Positions 6,689 to 14,763 of a stretch of 64,000 bases of DNA are shown here, in pieces. The DNA is from Symbiobacterium terraclitae (GTDB taxonomy: Bacteria; Bacillota; Sulfobacillia; Symbiobacteriales; Symbiobacteriaceae): contig NZ_JAGGLG010000002.1 of the NCBI RefSeq assembly GCF_017874315.1, positions 62,001-126,000 of the forward strand. Direction: 5' to 3'. Position numbers and translations under genes: made by a program. Position 1 is the first letter of the stretch, and each line of letters starts with the position of its first letter. Below the pieces are notes generated by a model. The model was not told the DNA's origin and made no database searches. It was given only the letters and a program-made list of their open reading frames with translations.

Positions 6689-9073
6689 GTGCCCAACGCG
6701 ATCCGGAAGGCAGCTGTGCTGGGGGCCGGCGTGATGGGGGCGCAGATCGCGGCGCACCTGGCCAACGTGGGCATTCCCACGCTGCTGCTCGACATCGTCC
6801 CGAGGGAGGTCACACCCGAGGAGGCGGCGAGGGGGCTGACCCTCGAGTCCAAGGAAGTACGCAACCGCCTCGCCACCAACGCCCTGCAGACGCTGCAGAA
6901 GCTGAAGCCCTCGCCGCTGTACTCCAAGGACGTCCTGCGGCTCATCACCCCCGGCAACCTGGAGGACGACCTGCCCCGGGTGGCCGAGTGCGACTGGGTG
7001 GTCGAGGCCGTCATCGAGAACCTGAAGATCAAGCAGGACCTCTGGCGGCGGGTCGCCGAGTTCCACCGCCCCGGGATCATCGTCTCCTCCAACACCTCGG
7101 GCATCTCGATCAAGGCGATGGTCGAGGGCACGCCCGAGTCATTCCGCCGCCACTTCCTGGGCACCCACTTCTTCAACCCGCCCCGCTACATGAAGCTGCT
7201 GGAGCTGATCCCCACGCCCGACACCGACCCGGAGATCGTGGCCTTCATGGCCGACTTCGCCGAGCGGGTCCTGGGCAAGGGCGTCGTGATGGCCAAGGAC
7301 ACCCCGAACTTCATCGGCAACCGCATCGGCGTCTACGGCATGATGGTCACCCTCGAGGAGATGAACCGGCTGGGGCTCACGCCGGACGAGGTGGATGCCC
7401 TCACCGGCAAGGCCATCGGCCGGCCCAAGTCGGCCACCTTCCGCACGCTGGACGTGGTCGGCATCGACACCTTCTGCCACGTGGCCGACAACTGCAAGGC
7501 CACCATCCCGGACCCGGCCGAGGCCGCGATCTTCACGGTACCCGACTCCATCCGCGCGATGGTGCAGCGGGGCTGGATCGGCCAGAAGGCGAAGCAGGGC
7601 TTCTTTAAGAAGGAAGGCGACCAGATCCTCACCCTCGACCTGGAGACGATGGAGTACCGGCCCCGGAAGAAGGCCAGCTTCGCCTCCCTGGAGGCCGCCA
7701 AGGCCAACCCCGACCTCCGGAGCCGCGTCCGTTCCCTCGTCTTCGCGAAGGACAAGGCCGGCGAGTTCCTCTGGGCCATCACCAAGCGCACGCTCCTCTA
7801 CGCGGCGGAGAAGGTGGGCGAGATCGCGGATGACGTGGTCGCCATCGACAACGCCATGAAGTGGGGCTACAACTGGGAGCTCGGCCCCTTCGAAATGTGG
7901 GACGCCATCGGCCTCGAGCAGTCCATCGCCCGGATGGAGGCCGAGGGGCACGCCGTGCCCGACTGGGTGAAGGCCGCGGCCAAGCAGGGCGGCTTCTACA
8001 GGCGGGAGGCCGGCAAGAGCTTCTTCATCAGCAAGGGCGAGTACGCCCCGGTGCCCGTCAGCGACCGGGTGATCGACATCGCCGCGCTGCGGGAGACCGG
8101 CAAGGTGGTGCGGGAGAAGAAGGGTGCCACCCTGCTGGACATGGGCGACGGCGTACTGCTGCTTGAGACCCATTCGCCCAAGTCGGCCATCGGCAACGAT
8201 ATCATCTACATGTGCCGCGCCGCGGCCGAGGAGCTGGCCAGCGGCCGGTGGTCCGGCCTGGTGATCGGCGCCCGCACCGAGAACTTCTGCGTGGGCGCCA
8301 ACGTGGCGATGATGCTGCTGGAGGCCCAGGACGAAGAGTGGGACGACCTGGAGATCATGGCCAGGCAGTTCCAGAACGCCTTCATGGCCCTGAAGTTCGC
8401 GCCCAAGCCCGTGGTGGTGGCCCCGTACGGCCTCACGCTGGGCGGCGGCTACGAGCTGTGCGCCATCGGCGACCGGGTCGTCGCCGCGGCTGAGTCGTAC
8501 ATCGGCCTGGTCGAGGTGGGCGTGGGCGTCATCCCCGGCGCCGGCGGCAACAAGGAGATGCTGATCCGCGGCCTGGAGGGGATCCCGGCCGGGGTGCAGG
8601 TGGACACGCAGCCCATCGTCAACCGCATCTTCGAGACCATCGCCACCGCCAAGGTCGCCACCTCCGCCCGGGAGGCCCAGGAGATGGGCTACCTGCGGAA
8701 GAGCGACCAGATCGTGGTGAACAAGGACCACCAGCTCTACGAGGCCAAGCAGGCCGTCCTGGCCATGGAGGCCGCGGGTTACCGGCCGCCCGAGCCGGCC
8801 CTGATCCCGGTGGCCGGGCCGGATGGCAGGGCGGTGCTGGAGATGGGCGCCTACGGAATGTTCCTGGGCGGCTGGGCCACCGAGCACGACCTGCTGATCG
8901 CCCGGAAGCTGGCCTATGTGCTGACCGGCGGCAACGTGCCGGCGGGCACCCGGGTGACGGAGCAGTACATGCTTGACCTCGAGCGCGAGGCCTTCCTCAG
9001 CCTGCTGGGCGAGAAGAAGACCCAGGCCCGGATGGCCCACTTGCTCAAGACCGGCAAGCCGCTGCGGAACTAG
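6689..9073 (+). CDS. fadN: 3-hydroxyacyl-CoA dehydrogenase / enoyl-CoA hydratase fusion
   Basis: Bifunctional beta-oxidation enzyme of the Bacillus FadN (YusL) type, 794 residues against about 789 in that family. It hydrates enoyl-CoA and oxidises the 3-hydroxyacyl-CoA with NAD. The Rossmann motif VLGAGVMGAQIAAHLANVG lies at residues 10-28, followed by the HFFNPPRYMKLLELI catalytic-His segment. The C-terminal crotonase part carries GLTLGGGYELC (about 577-587) and LVEVGVGVIPGAGGNKEML (about 606-624), retaining both glutamates expected for hydration. Domain order (dehydrogenase first) is the reverse of E. coli FadB. The GTG at 6689 follows AAGGAGGGAGA. fadA follows after 12 bases. Confidence 0.93.
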   Translation: MPNAIRKAAVLGAGVMGAQIAAHLANVGIPTLLLDIVPREVTPEEAARGLTLESKEVRNRLATNALQTLQKLKPSPLYSKDVLRLITPGNLEDDLPRVAECDWVVEAVIENLKIKQDLWRRVAEFHRPGIIVSSNTSGISIKAMVEGTPESFRRHFLGTHFFNPPRYMKLLELIPTPDTDPEIVAFMADFAERVLGKGVVMAKDTPNFIGNRIGVYGMMVTLEEMNRLGLTPDEVDALTGKAIGRPKSATFRTLDVVGIDTFCHVADNCKATIPDPAEAAIFTVPDSIRAMVQRGWIGQKAKQGFFKKEGDQILTLDLETMEYRPRKKASFASLEAAKANPDLRSRVRSLVFAKDKAGEFLWAITKRTLLYAAEKVGEIADDVVAIDNAMKWGYNWELGPFEMWDAIGLEQSIARMEAEGHAVPDWVKAAAKQGGFYRREAGKSFFISKGEYAPVPVSDRVIDIAALRETGKVVREKKGATLLDMGDGVLLLETHSPKSAIGNDIIYMCRAAAEELASGRWSGLVIGARTENFCVGANVAMMLLEAQDEEWDDLEIMARQFQNAFMALKFAPKPVVVAPYGLTLGGGYELCAIGDRVVAAAESYIGLVEVGVGVIPGAGGNKEMLIRGLEGIPAGVQVDTQPIVNRIFETIATAKVATSAREAQEMGYLRKSDQIVVNKDHQLYEAKQAVLAMEAAGYRPPEPALIPVAGPDGRAVLEMGAYGMFLGGWATEHDLLIARKLAYVLTGGNVPAGTRVTEQYMLDLEREAFLSLLGEKKTQARMAHLLKTGKPLRN

Positions 9074-9085
9074 GGAGGTGGCGAA

Positions 9086-10267
9086 GTGGTGCGCGAAGCT
9101 GTGATCGTGAGCGGAGCCCGACTGGCGCAGGGCAAGGCGCCGAAGGGGTCGCTCCGCCATATGCGGCCTGAGGACATGGCCGCCACCGTTATAAAGGAAG
9201 CGATTGCCCGCACGCCGGGGCTCGACCCGGCTGCGGTGGAGGACGTCGTGCTGGGGTGCGCCTTCCCCGAGGGCGAGCAGGGGCTGAACATCGGCCGCAA
9301 CGCCGCCATCCTGGCAGGGCTGCCCACCAGCGTCCCGGGCTTCACCATCAACCGGTTCTGCTCGTCCGGGCTGAATGCGATCGCCATCGCGGCCCAGGCC
9401 ATCCGGTCGGGCGAGATGGAGATCGCCGTGGCCGGCGGCGTCGAGTCGATGAGCCGGGTGCCCATGGGCGGTCATACGCCCCGCCCGCACCCCGGGATGG
9501 TCTCCAGCTACCCGCAGCTTTACATGTCGATGGGCCATACGGCCGAGATGGTCTGCGCCCGGTACGACGTGAGCCGGGAGGACATGGACGCCTTCGCCCT
9601 CGCGTCCCACCAGAAGGCGGCAGCGGCCATCGACGCCGGCCGGTTCAAGGACGAGATCGTCCCCGTCACCGTGAAGCACACGGTGTTCGACGGCAAGCGG
9701 GCAGTGGAGAAGGAGTTCGTCTTCGACACCGATGAGGGCGTCCGGCGCGACACCTCGATGGAGGCGCTGGCGAAGCTGCGCCCGGCCTTCTCCGCAAAAG
9801 GCCAGGTGACGGCGGGCAACTCGAGCCAGACCACCGACGGCGCCGCCGCCGTGGTGGTGATGTCGGCCGAGAAGGCCCAGGAGATGGGCCTGAAGCCCAT
9901 GGCCATCTTCCGCTCGTTCGCCGTGGGCGGCGTTGAGCCCGAGGTGATGGGCATCGGCCCGGTGGCGGCGGTGCCCAAGGCCCTCAAGCTGGCCGGGTTG
10001 ACGCTGGCCGACATCGACCTGATCGAGCTGAACGAGGCGTTCGCCTCCCAGTCGCTGGCGGTCATCCGCAAGCTGGAGATGGATCCGGCCAAGGTGAACG
10101 TCAACGGCGGCGCCATCGCCCTGGGTCACCCGCTGGGGTGCTCGGGCGCACGGCTCACCGTGACGATCATGTACGAGGCCCGGCGCCGCAAGGCGAAGTA
10201 CGGCCTGGTGACGATGTGCGTCGGCGGAGGCATGGGCGCCGCAGGCGTACTGGAGTTCGTGCACTGA
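9086..10267 (+). CDS. fadA: Acetyl-CoA C-acyltransferase (3-ketoacyl-CoA thiolase)
   Basis: Thiolytic cleavage of 3-ketoacyl-CoA, the last step of the cycle. It has 393 residues, the usual thiolase length. The nucleophilic Cys92 is in [12 protein letters not shown], His348 and the acid/base Cys352 in GHPLGCSG, and the NEAFASQ motif is present. The GTG start follows AGGGAGGTG with 7-base spacing. The order fadN-fadA-fadE is the same as in Bacillus, but here a 660-base block of repeat elements separates fadA from fadE. Confidence 0.95.
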   Translation: MVREAVIVSGARLAQGKAPKGSLRHMRPEDMAATVIKEAIARTPGLDPAAVEDVVLGCAFPEGEQGLNIGRNAAILAGLPTSVPGFTINRFCSSGLNAIAIAAQAIRSGEMEIAVAGGVESMSRVPMGGHTPRPHPGMVSSYPQLYMSMGHTAEMVCARYDVSREDMDAFALASHQKAAAAIDAGRFKDEIVPVTVKHTVFDGKRAVEKEFVFDTDEGVRRDTSMEALAKLRPAFSAKGQVTAGNSSQTTDGAAAVVVMSAEKAQEMGLKPMAIFRSFAVGGVEPEVMGIGPVAAVPKALKLAGLTLADIDLIELNEAFASQSLAVIRKLEMDPAKVNVNGGAIALGHPLGCSGARLTVTIMYEARRRKAKYGLVTMCVGGGMGAAGVLEFVH

Positions 10268-10278
10268 TCTCAGTGTTA

Positions 10279-10423
10279 CCGGGCAGGGCGGCTCGCCGCC
10301 GCTGGCGCTCAACAGCGGTAATGCTCCTCGTCGGCCGGGCGTGCTCGCTCCGCTGCGCTCGCGCCGGCCTCCTGCGGAGCTTTAAACCGGCGCCAGGAAT
10401 GCGGCTTCGCCCGCCCTGCCCGG
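10279..10423 (+). repeat. Structured intergenic repeat, copy R2
   Basis: Closed by a perfect 13-bp stem, CCGGGCAGGGCGG (10279-10291) with CCGCCCTGCCCGG (10411-10423). A 5' sub-hairpin pairs CCGCTG with CAGCGG (about 10299-10318). The central stem is GGCC-g-GGCG (10333-10341) with CGCC-GGCC (10362-10369) around the same loop as R1, and CTGCGGAGC follows. The central-stem pairs differ from R1 in a compensatory way. It begins 12 bases after the fadA stop. The tail GCTCCAGCACGAC after the element also recurs after R3 and R4. Confidence 0.82.
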
Positions 10424-10456
10424 GCCCAGGCGCCCGCGCTCCAGCACGACGTGCGG

Positions 10457-10649
10457 CAGGGGCAAGGGGGCTCGGCGCCGCTGGCGCGCACCAGCGGTAA
10501 TGCTCCTCGTCGGCCGGGCGTGCTCGCTCCGCTGCGCTCGCGCCGGCCTCCTGCGGAGCTTTGAACTGGCGCCAGCAATGCGCCTTTGCCCCCCTTGCCC
10601 CTGGCACGGGCACCCCAGACCGGTGCAAGTGCGACGACTCCAGCACGGC
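10457..10649 (+). repeat. Structured intergenic repeat, copy R3 with 3' tail
   Basis: Closed by a perfect 14-bp stem, CAGGGGCAAGGGGG (10457-10470) with CCCCCTTGCCCCTG (10590-10603). The sub-hairpin CCGCTGG/CCAGCGG lies just inside the 5' arm. The central hairpin, the CTGCGGAGCTT strand and a CTGGCGCCAG palindrome follow. The tail to 10649 holds ACCGGTGC and GACTCCAGCACGGC. Bases 10502-10649 recur at 10674-10821 with only two differences that I could find, so R4 is a recent tandem duplication of R3. Confidence 0.82.
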
Positions 10650-10657
10650 CGGCGGAT

Positions 10658-10821
10658 GGGGCACGGGGGTTGAGCTCCTCGTCGGCCGGGCGTGCTTGCT
10701 CCGCTGCGCTCGCGCCGGCCTCCTGCGGAGCTTTGAACTGGCGCCAGCAATGCGCCTTTGCCCCCCTTGCCCCTGGCACGGGCACCCCAGACCGGTGCAG
10801 GTGCGACGACTCCAGCACGGC
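10658..10821 (+). repeat. Structured intergenic repeat, copy R4 (shortened 5' part)
   Basis: GGGGCACGGGGG (10658-10669) pairs with CCCCCTTGCCCC (10762-10773) with one mismatch. The 5' sub-hairpin present in R2 and R3 is missing. From 10674 on it is a 148-base near-identical duplicate of R3, 172 bases downstream. A degenerate copy of the tail (GACTCCAGAACGAC) appears again near 10855, close to the fadE ribosome site. Confidence 0.8.
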
Positions 10822-10931
10822 TGGCGGCAGCCCCAGGGCATGTGGCTGTGCGAGGACTCCAGAACGACAGAGCTGACCATCCAACCGAAGGGGTACCCGG
10901 GGGAACCCGGGAGAACGAAGGAGGTACGAAG

Positions 10932-12698
10932 ATGTCCGAGGCTACCAAGATGTTGAAGGGTGGCTCCTTCCTGCTCTCCATGCCGGATCCGGAGCAGGTG
11001 TTCACGCCCGAGGACCTGAGCGAGGAGCAGCGGATGATCGCCGGCACGGCCCGCGAGTTCTCCGAGAAGGTGCGGGCGCGGCTGCACGAGATCGAGCAGG
11101 ATAAGCCGTTCCACTCCCGCCCGCTGCTGCAGGAGCTGGGCGAGCTGGGCCTGCTGGGCCTGGAGATCCCCGAGAAGTACGGCGGCATGGGGCTCGACAA
11201 GGTGACCGCCACCGTCGCCGTGGAGGAGTACTCCCGGGCGGGCGCCTTCGCCATCACCATCGGCGCCCACACCGGCATCGGCACGCTGCCCATCGTCTAC
11301 TTCGGCACCCCGGAGCAGAAGGCCAAGTACCTGCCCAAGCTGGCGACGGGCGAGTGGGTGGCGGCGTACGCCCTCACCGAGCCCAACGCCGGGTCTGACG
11401 CCCTGGGCGCCCGCACCACGGCCCGGCTGTCCGAGGACGGCAAGTACTGGATCCTGAACGGTACCAAGCAGTGGATCACCAACGCCGGCTTTGCCGACGT
11501 CTTCGTGGTCTACGCGAAGGTGGACGGCGAGAAGTTCTCCGCCTTCATCGTCGAGCGGAGCTTCCCCGGCGTCTCCATCGGGCCTGAGGAGAAGAAGATG
11601 GGCCTGCACGCCTCCTCGACCTGCTCCCTCATCCTCGAGGACGCCAAGGTGCCCGTGGAGAACCTGTTGGGCGAGATCGGCAAGGGCCATCACATCGCCT
11701 TCAACATCCTGAACATCGGCCGCTGGAAGCTGGGGGCGGGCGCCGTCGGCTCGGCGAAGCTGGTGCTCTCGATCGCGGCCGAGTACGCCAAGACCCGGAA
11801 CCAGTTCGGCAAGCCCATCGCCGAGCTGCGGGCGATCCAGCAGAAGCTGGCCGACATGGCCGTGCGCACCTACGTCACCGAGTCCATGGGCTACCGCACC
11901 GCCGGGCTCCTCGAGAGCGCGCTGGAGGGCCTCGATCCCGATGCCCCCGGCAGCGAGGTGGCCAAGCGCCTCGAGGAGTACGCCATGGAGTGCTCCATCA
12001 TGAAGGTCTTCGGCTCCGAGGCCTTCGACTTCGTGGCCGACGAGGGTGTGCAGATCCACGGCGGCTACGGCTTCATGGATGAGTACGAGGTCAGCACCGC
12101 CTACCGCGACAGCCGCATCAACCGCATCTTCGAGGGCACCAACGAGATCAACCGCCTGCTGATCCCCGGCACGCTGGTCCGCCGGGCGATGAAGGGGCAG
12201 CTGCCCATCATGCAGGCGCTGGCCGGCCTGCAGGGCGAGCTGATGGAGCTGACCCCGTTTGAGGAGTCCGACGAGCCGCTGGCCCAGGAGGTCTTCATGA
12301 TCGACCGGGCCAAGAAGGTCTTCCTCATGCTGGCCGGCCTCGGCGTGCAGAAGTTCCAGATGGCGCTGGAGAAGGAGCAGGAGCTGCTCCTTGGCGTGGC
12401 CGACATCGCCATCGAGATCTACGCCATGGAGTCTGCCGTGCTAAGGGCGCTCAAGGCCATCCGCGCGGGGCGGCCCGGCCTGAAGCCCGAGATGGCCCGC
12501 GTCTACTGCCAGGAGGCCTTCGAGCGCATTGCCACCATCGCCCGCACGCTCCTGCCCGCCGTGGAGGAGGACGGCGATACCCTGCGCACCCAGCTCTCGA
12601 TGCTCAAGCGGCTGACCCGCTACACGCCCACCAACACCATCGCCCTGAAGCGGCAGATCGCCGCCCGGGTTCTGGAGAAGGGCGACTACGTCTGCTAA
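10932..12698 (+). CDS. fadE: Acyl-CoA dehydrogenase
   Basis: FAD enzyme that makes the first double bond in beta-oxidation and passes electrons to the ETF encoded upstream. It has 588 residues, long for the family but matching Bacillus FadE (about 594), which carries an extra C-terminal helical domain. Signatures are the ALTEPNAGSDA flavin/substrate motif, WITNAGFADVFVV, and the catalytic Glu401 in NRIFEGTNEINR. The ATG at 10932 follows GAAGGAGGTACGAAG; an in-frame upstream extension would run through the repeat region and is not credible. It ends the fad locus, with a 16-bp hairpin after the stop. Confidence 0.94.
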   Translation: MSEATKMLKGGSFLLSMPDPEQVFTPEDLSEEQRMIAGTAREFSEKVRARLHEIEQDKPFHSRPLLQELGELGLLGLEIPEKYGGMGLDKVTATVAVEEYSRAGAFAITIGAHTGIGTLPIVYFGTPEQKAKYLPKLATGEWVAAYALTEPNAGSDALGARTTARLSEDGKYWILNGTKQWITNAGFADVFVVYAKVDGEKFSAFIVERSFPGVSIGPEEKKMGLHASSTCSLILEDAKVPVENLLGEIGKGHHIAFNILNIGRWKLGAGAVGSAKLVLSIAAEYAKTRNQFGKPIAELRAIQQKLADMAVRTYVTESMGYRTAGLLESALEGLDPDAPGSEVAKRLEEYAMECSIMKVFGSEAFDFVADEGVQIHGGYGFMDEYEVSTAYRDSRINRIFEGTNEINRLLIPGTLVRRAMKGQLPIMQALAGLQGELMELTPFEESDEPLAQEVFMIDRAKKVFLMLAGLGVQKFQMALEKEQELLLGVADIAIEIYAMESAVLRALKAIRAGRPGLKPEMARVYCQEAFERIATIARTLLPAVEEDGDTLRTQLSMLKRLTRYTPTNTIALKRQIAARVLEKGDYVC

Positions 12699-12715
12699 TC
12701 CCCCCTGCGCAGCGA

Positions 12716-12749
12716 GACCAGGATGGGCCCGGTCGGGCTCATCCTGGTC
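12716..12749 (+). terminator. Hairpin terminator after fadE
   Basis: GACCAGGATGGGCCCG (12716-12731) pairs with CGGGCTCATCCTGGTC (12734-12749), 16 bp with one G-T wobble and a 2-base turn. No T tract follows, so it may act with a helper factor or only protect the 3' end. Confidence 0.6.
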
Positions 12750-12888
12750 CGCGCGTAATACAGCGCGAAAATAAGTCACGCGTAAAATCACCTACGAAAC
12801 ATGAAGGTGTTCTCGGAGTGATCTAGAATCTATTGCTAATGCCTTCCTTCAACCAGGTGTCCAAGGGATATGCGAGCACTCTCAACCA

Positions 12889-12977
12889 AGCGATAAAGGC
12901 ACACCCGTCGAAAGGCGGGGCCGCAAAGCCACGGGGCTAAAGGAGCGCATGCTCCCATGCCAGCCGGGTTGCCGCTC
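12889..12977 (+). promoter_or_regulatory. Cyclic-di-GMP-I (GEMM) riboswitch upstream of the flagellar operon
   Basis: The GEMM-I core is complete. Outer strands AGCG..GGC and GCC-GCT close the structure. CCCGTC-GAAA-GGCGGG is the GNRA-capped hairpin (tetraloop 12910-12913). Next come the conserved CCGCAAAGCC ligand segment, GGGGCTAAAGG with a GGAGC-GCAT-GCTCC hairpin in the second arm, and finally ATGCCAGCCGGGTTGCC. It lies about 315 bases before fliM on the same strand. By family knowledge it senses c-di-GMP; linking it to the flagellar operon is inference from position. Whether it turns expression on or off depends on the downstream platform. Confidence 0.9.
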
Positions 12978-13293
12978 GGGATGTCGGCGGACGGCCGCCG
13001 GCGTCTTGGGGGTGCTTTTGCCATTGTTTCGGTGGCGCCAAGACGGGGCCCATACGATCATTGGTGGATTTCCCATTGTCCCGGAAAGCGCCAAATTGGC
13101 TCCTGCGGCTATTTGTAGAAGGGTTCATAACCACATATATCGAAAAGGACAGGATGAAAAATCCCTAACCTACCTGTATTCGGGAAGGATTCCGGCGATT
13201 TGGCGCGAATCCTAGGTAAAAGAGTTATGTTTAACTAGTTCTGTCTTTCAGTGATCACATGAAACAGTTCCTGCCCAATGGAGGGTTACGCGC
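12978..13293 (+). promoter_or_regulatory. Long leader and candidate expression platform between riboswitch and fliM
   Basis: This ~315-base stretch has no convincing gene. GTCGGCGG (12983-12990) pairs with CCGCCGGC (12995-13002), and just after it comes TTGGGGGTGCTTTT. CGTCTTGG (13002-13009) can pair with CCAAGACG (13038-13045), touching the first hairpin. Further on, GCGCCAAAT (13088-13096) can pair with ATTTGGCGC (13198-13206), and AGGATTC (13186-13192) with GAATCCT (13207-13213); the last two compete in space. The final 150 bases are markedly more AT-rich than the surroundings. The fliM ribosome site is GGAGGG near 13280. Confidence 0.5.
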
Positions 13294-14220
13294 ATGGAGA
13301 ATCCACTGAGCCAGGCCGAAATTGATGCGCTCGTAATGTCCACGGGCAGCAACGTTCGTACGTATGATTTCCGTAGGCCTAATAAGTTCAACAAAGATCT
13401 GATCAGAACGCTGGTGCTGGTCCACGAGAACCTGGCCCGGCTGCTCCAGTCATACCTCTCGGCGGGACTGCGCTCCTGGGTCCAGATCAACGTGCGTTCG
13501 ACCAACCAGTTCACCTACTCGGAGTTCACCCAGCTGCTGCCCAATCCCACCATCACCCTTTCGTTCAAGATCAACCCCCTCCCGGGCATCTGCCTGCTGG
13601 AGATCAGCCACAACGTCGCCTTCGCCATCGTCGAGCGGGTCTTCGGCGGGCCCGGAAGCGATGCGCAGCCGCAGCGGGAGCTGACCGAGATCGAACTCGG
13701 CATCATCCAGCGCGTGGTGCGCGACACCTTCGGGCCCATGAAGGAGGCCTGGCGCAACGTCGCCGAGATCGATCCCAGCATCGAGGCTGTGGAGACCAAC
13801 CCCGTCTTCATCCAGACCGGCGGGCCCACCGAGGTGGTGGCCGCGATCACGCTGGCGGTGGAGATCGGCGAGCACTTGGGCCACATGACCTACGCCTACC
13901 CATACTCCACCGTGGAGCCGGTCCTCTCCCGGCTGTCGCCGCAGTCGTGGCTGGCCGACGCCAAGCACATGAGCCCGTCCGAGGAAGACAGCCTGCGGCG
14001 GGCGGTTCAGGGGGCACCGCTCCCGCTGACCACCCTGCTCGGGAAGACCCGCATCCGGCTCGGCGAGTTTCTGGCGTTGGGGGTCGGTGATCTGGTTCGC
14101 CTGAACACCCGGGTGGGGAGCGAACTGCCCGTCTTCGTGGGCAACAAGCTCGTCTTCCACGGCAAGCCCGGGGTGGTGGGCGACCGGATGGCGGTGCAGA
14201 TCACGCGCCGGGGCACCTGA
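13294..14220 (+). CDS. fliM: Flagellar motor switch protein FliM
   Basis: C-ring protein that binds phosphorylated CheY and controls rotation direction. It has 308 residues, near the usual length. The N-terminal LSQAEIDALV is the conserved CheY-P-binding element; the middle is a CheC/CheX-like domain and the C-terminal ~75 residues (LGKTRIRLGEFLALGVGDL onward) form the SpoA domain that contacts FliN. The ATG follows GGAGGGTTACGCGC. It is the first gene of the cluster, more than 12 kb from fliN. Bacillus instead has fliM next to fliY in mid-operon. Confidence 0.94.
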   Translation: MENPLSQAEIDALVMSTGSNVRTYDFRRPNKFNKDLIRTLVLVHENLARLLQSYLSAGLRSWVQINVRSTNQFTYSEFTQLLPNPTITLSFKINPLPGICLLEISHNVAFAIVERVFGGPGSDAQPQRELTEIELGIIQRVVRDTFGPMKEAWRNVAEIDPSIEAVETNPVFIQTGGPTEVVAAITLAVEIGEHLGHMTYAYPYSTVEPVLSRLSPQSWLADAKHMSPSEEDSLRRAVQGAPLPLTTLLGKTRIRLGEFLALGVGDLVRLNTRVGSELPVFVGNKLVFHGKPGVVGDRMAVQITRRGT

Positions 14221-14241
14221 CCTGCGTGAAGTGGTGTAGTC

Positions 14242-14763
14242 ATGAAAGTTGAGTTCTTGAACCCGTTCGTGTACGCCGGACTGAAGGTGCTCGCTTCGGA
14301 GGCCGGACTGAAGAGCGTGGTCTCGGACAAGCCCCTGATGCGCAAGGCGATCTCCACGCTGCACGCCGTCAACGTGGTCATCGGCGTGATGGGCTCCGTG
14401 CAGGGCATCGTGATCTACGGGATGGAGCTCGCGATGGCCAAGGGCATCATCCGGGCGATGACCGGGTCCGACTATCCCATCACGGACCCGATGGCCGAGT
14501 CGGCCCTCGGCGAGCTTGGCAACCTCATCACCGGTTACGCCGCCGGCACGCTGGAGTCGGCCGGGTGGCCCAGCCGCATCTCGCCGCCCCGCATCGTGCG
14601 CGGAACGGGTGTTCGGTTTGCGCCCACGGCGATCAACATGCTGACGGTGCCGATCATCACCGAGATCGGCCAGATCAAGATCTACCTGGCTCTGCGGGAG
14701 GTTTCGCCCGCTGCCGGCCCGCCGGCCGGCGGAGAGAGTCCGACGGGAGGGATGGCAGGATGA
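14242..14763 (+). CDS. cheX: Chemotaxis phosphatase CheX
   Basis: Dephosphorylates CheY-P. It has 173 residues with one phosphatase signature, S-x3-E-x2-N-x3-G (SALGELGNLITG), as in CheX; CheC would have two. The alternating hydrophobic and glycine-rich pattern before it (VIGVMGSVQGIVIYGM) also fits the family. The start lies 21 bases after fliM, with only a weak ribosome site, so coupling to fliM is likely. The stop overlaps the next ATG (ATGA). It is the only Che protein in the cluster seen here. Confidence 0.88.
   Translation: MKVEFLNPFVYAGLKVLASEAGLKSVVSDKPLMRKAISTLHAVNVVIGVMGSVQGIVIYGMELAMAKGIIRAMTGSDYPITDPMAESALGELGNLITGYAAGTLESAGWPSRISPPRIVRGTGVRFAPTAINMLTVPIITEIGQIKIYLALREVSPAAGPPAGGESPTGGMAG

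Noticed and set aside
7139-10312. 1057-codon open frame on the minus strand
   Set aside because: Antisense to fadN and fadA, which have clear motifs; its translation is low-complexity His/Leu/Gly/Val, as expected from the complement of GC-rich codons.
10279-10821. CRISPR array
   Set aside because: Units are about 145 bases, few, with internal hairpins and unequal spacing; there are no short unique spacers or cas genes, and the Cas4-like nuclease at 53546 is not adjacent to cas1/cas2.
10167-12059. Minus-strand frame with repeated peptides (GASAAERARPADEE)
   Set aside because: The repeated peptides are only the translation of the structured repeats R2-R4, and the rest is antisense to fadE; no ribosome site or known domain.
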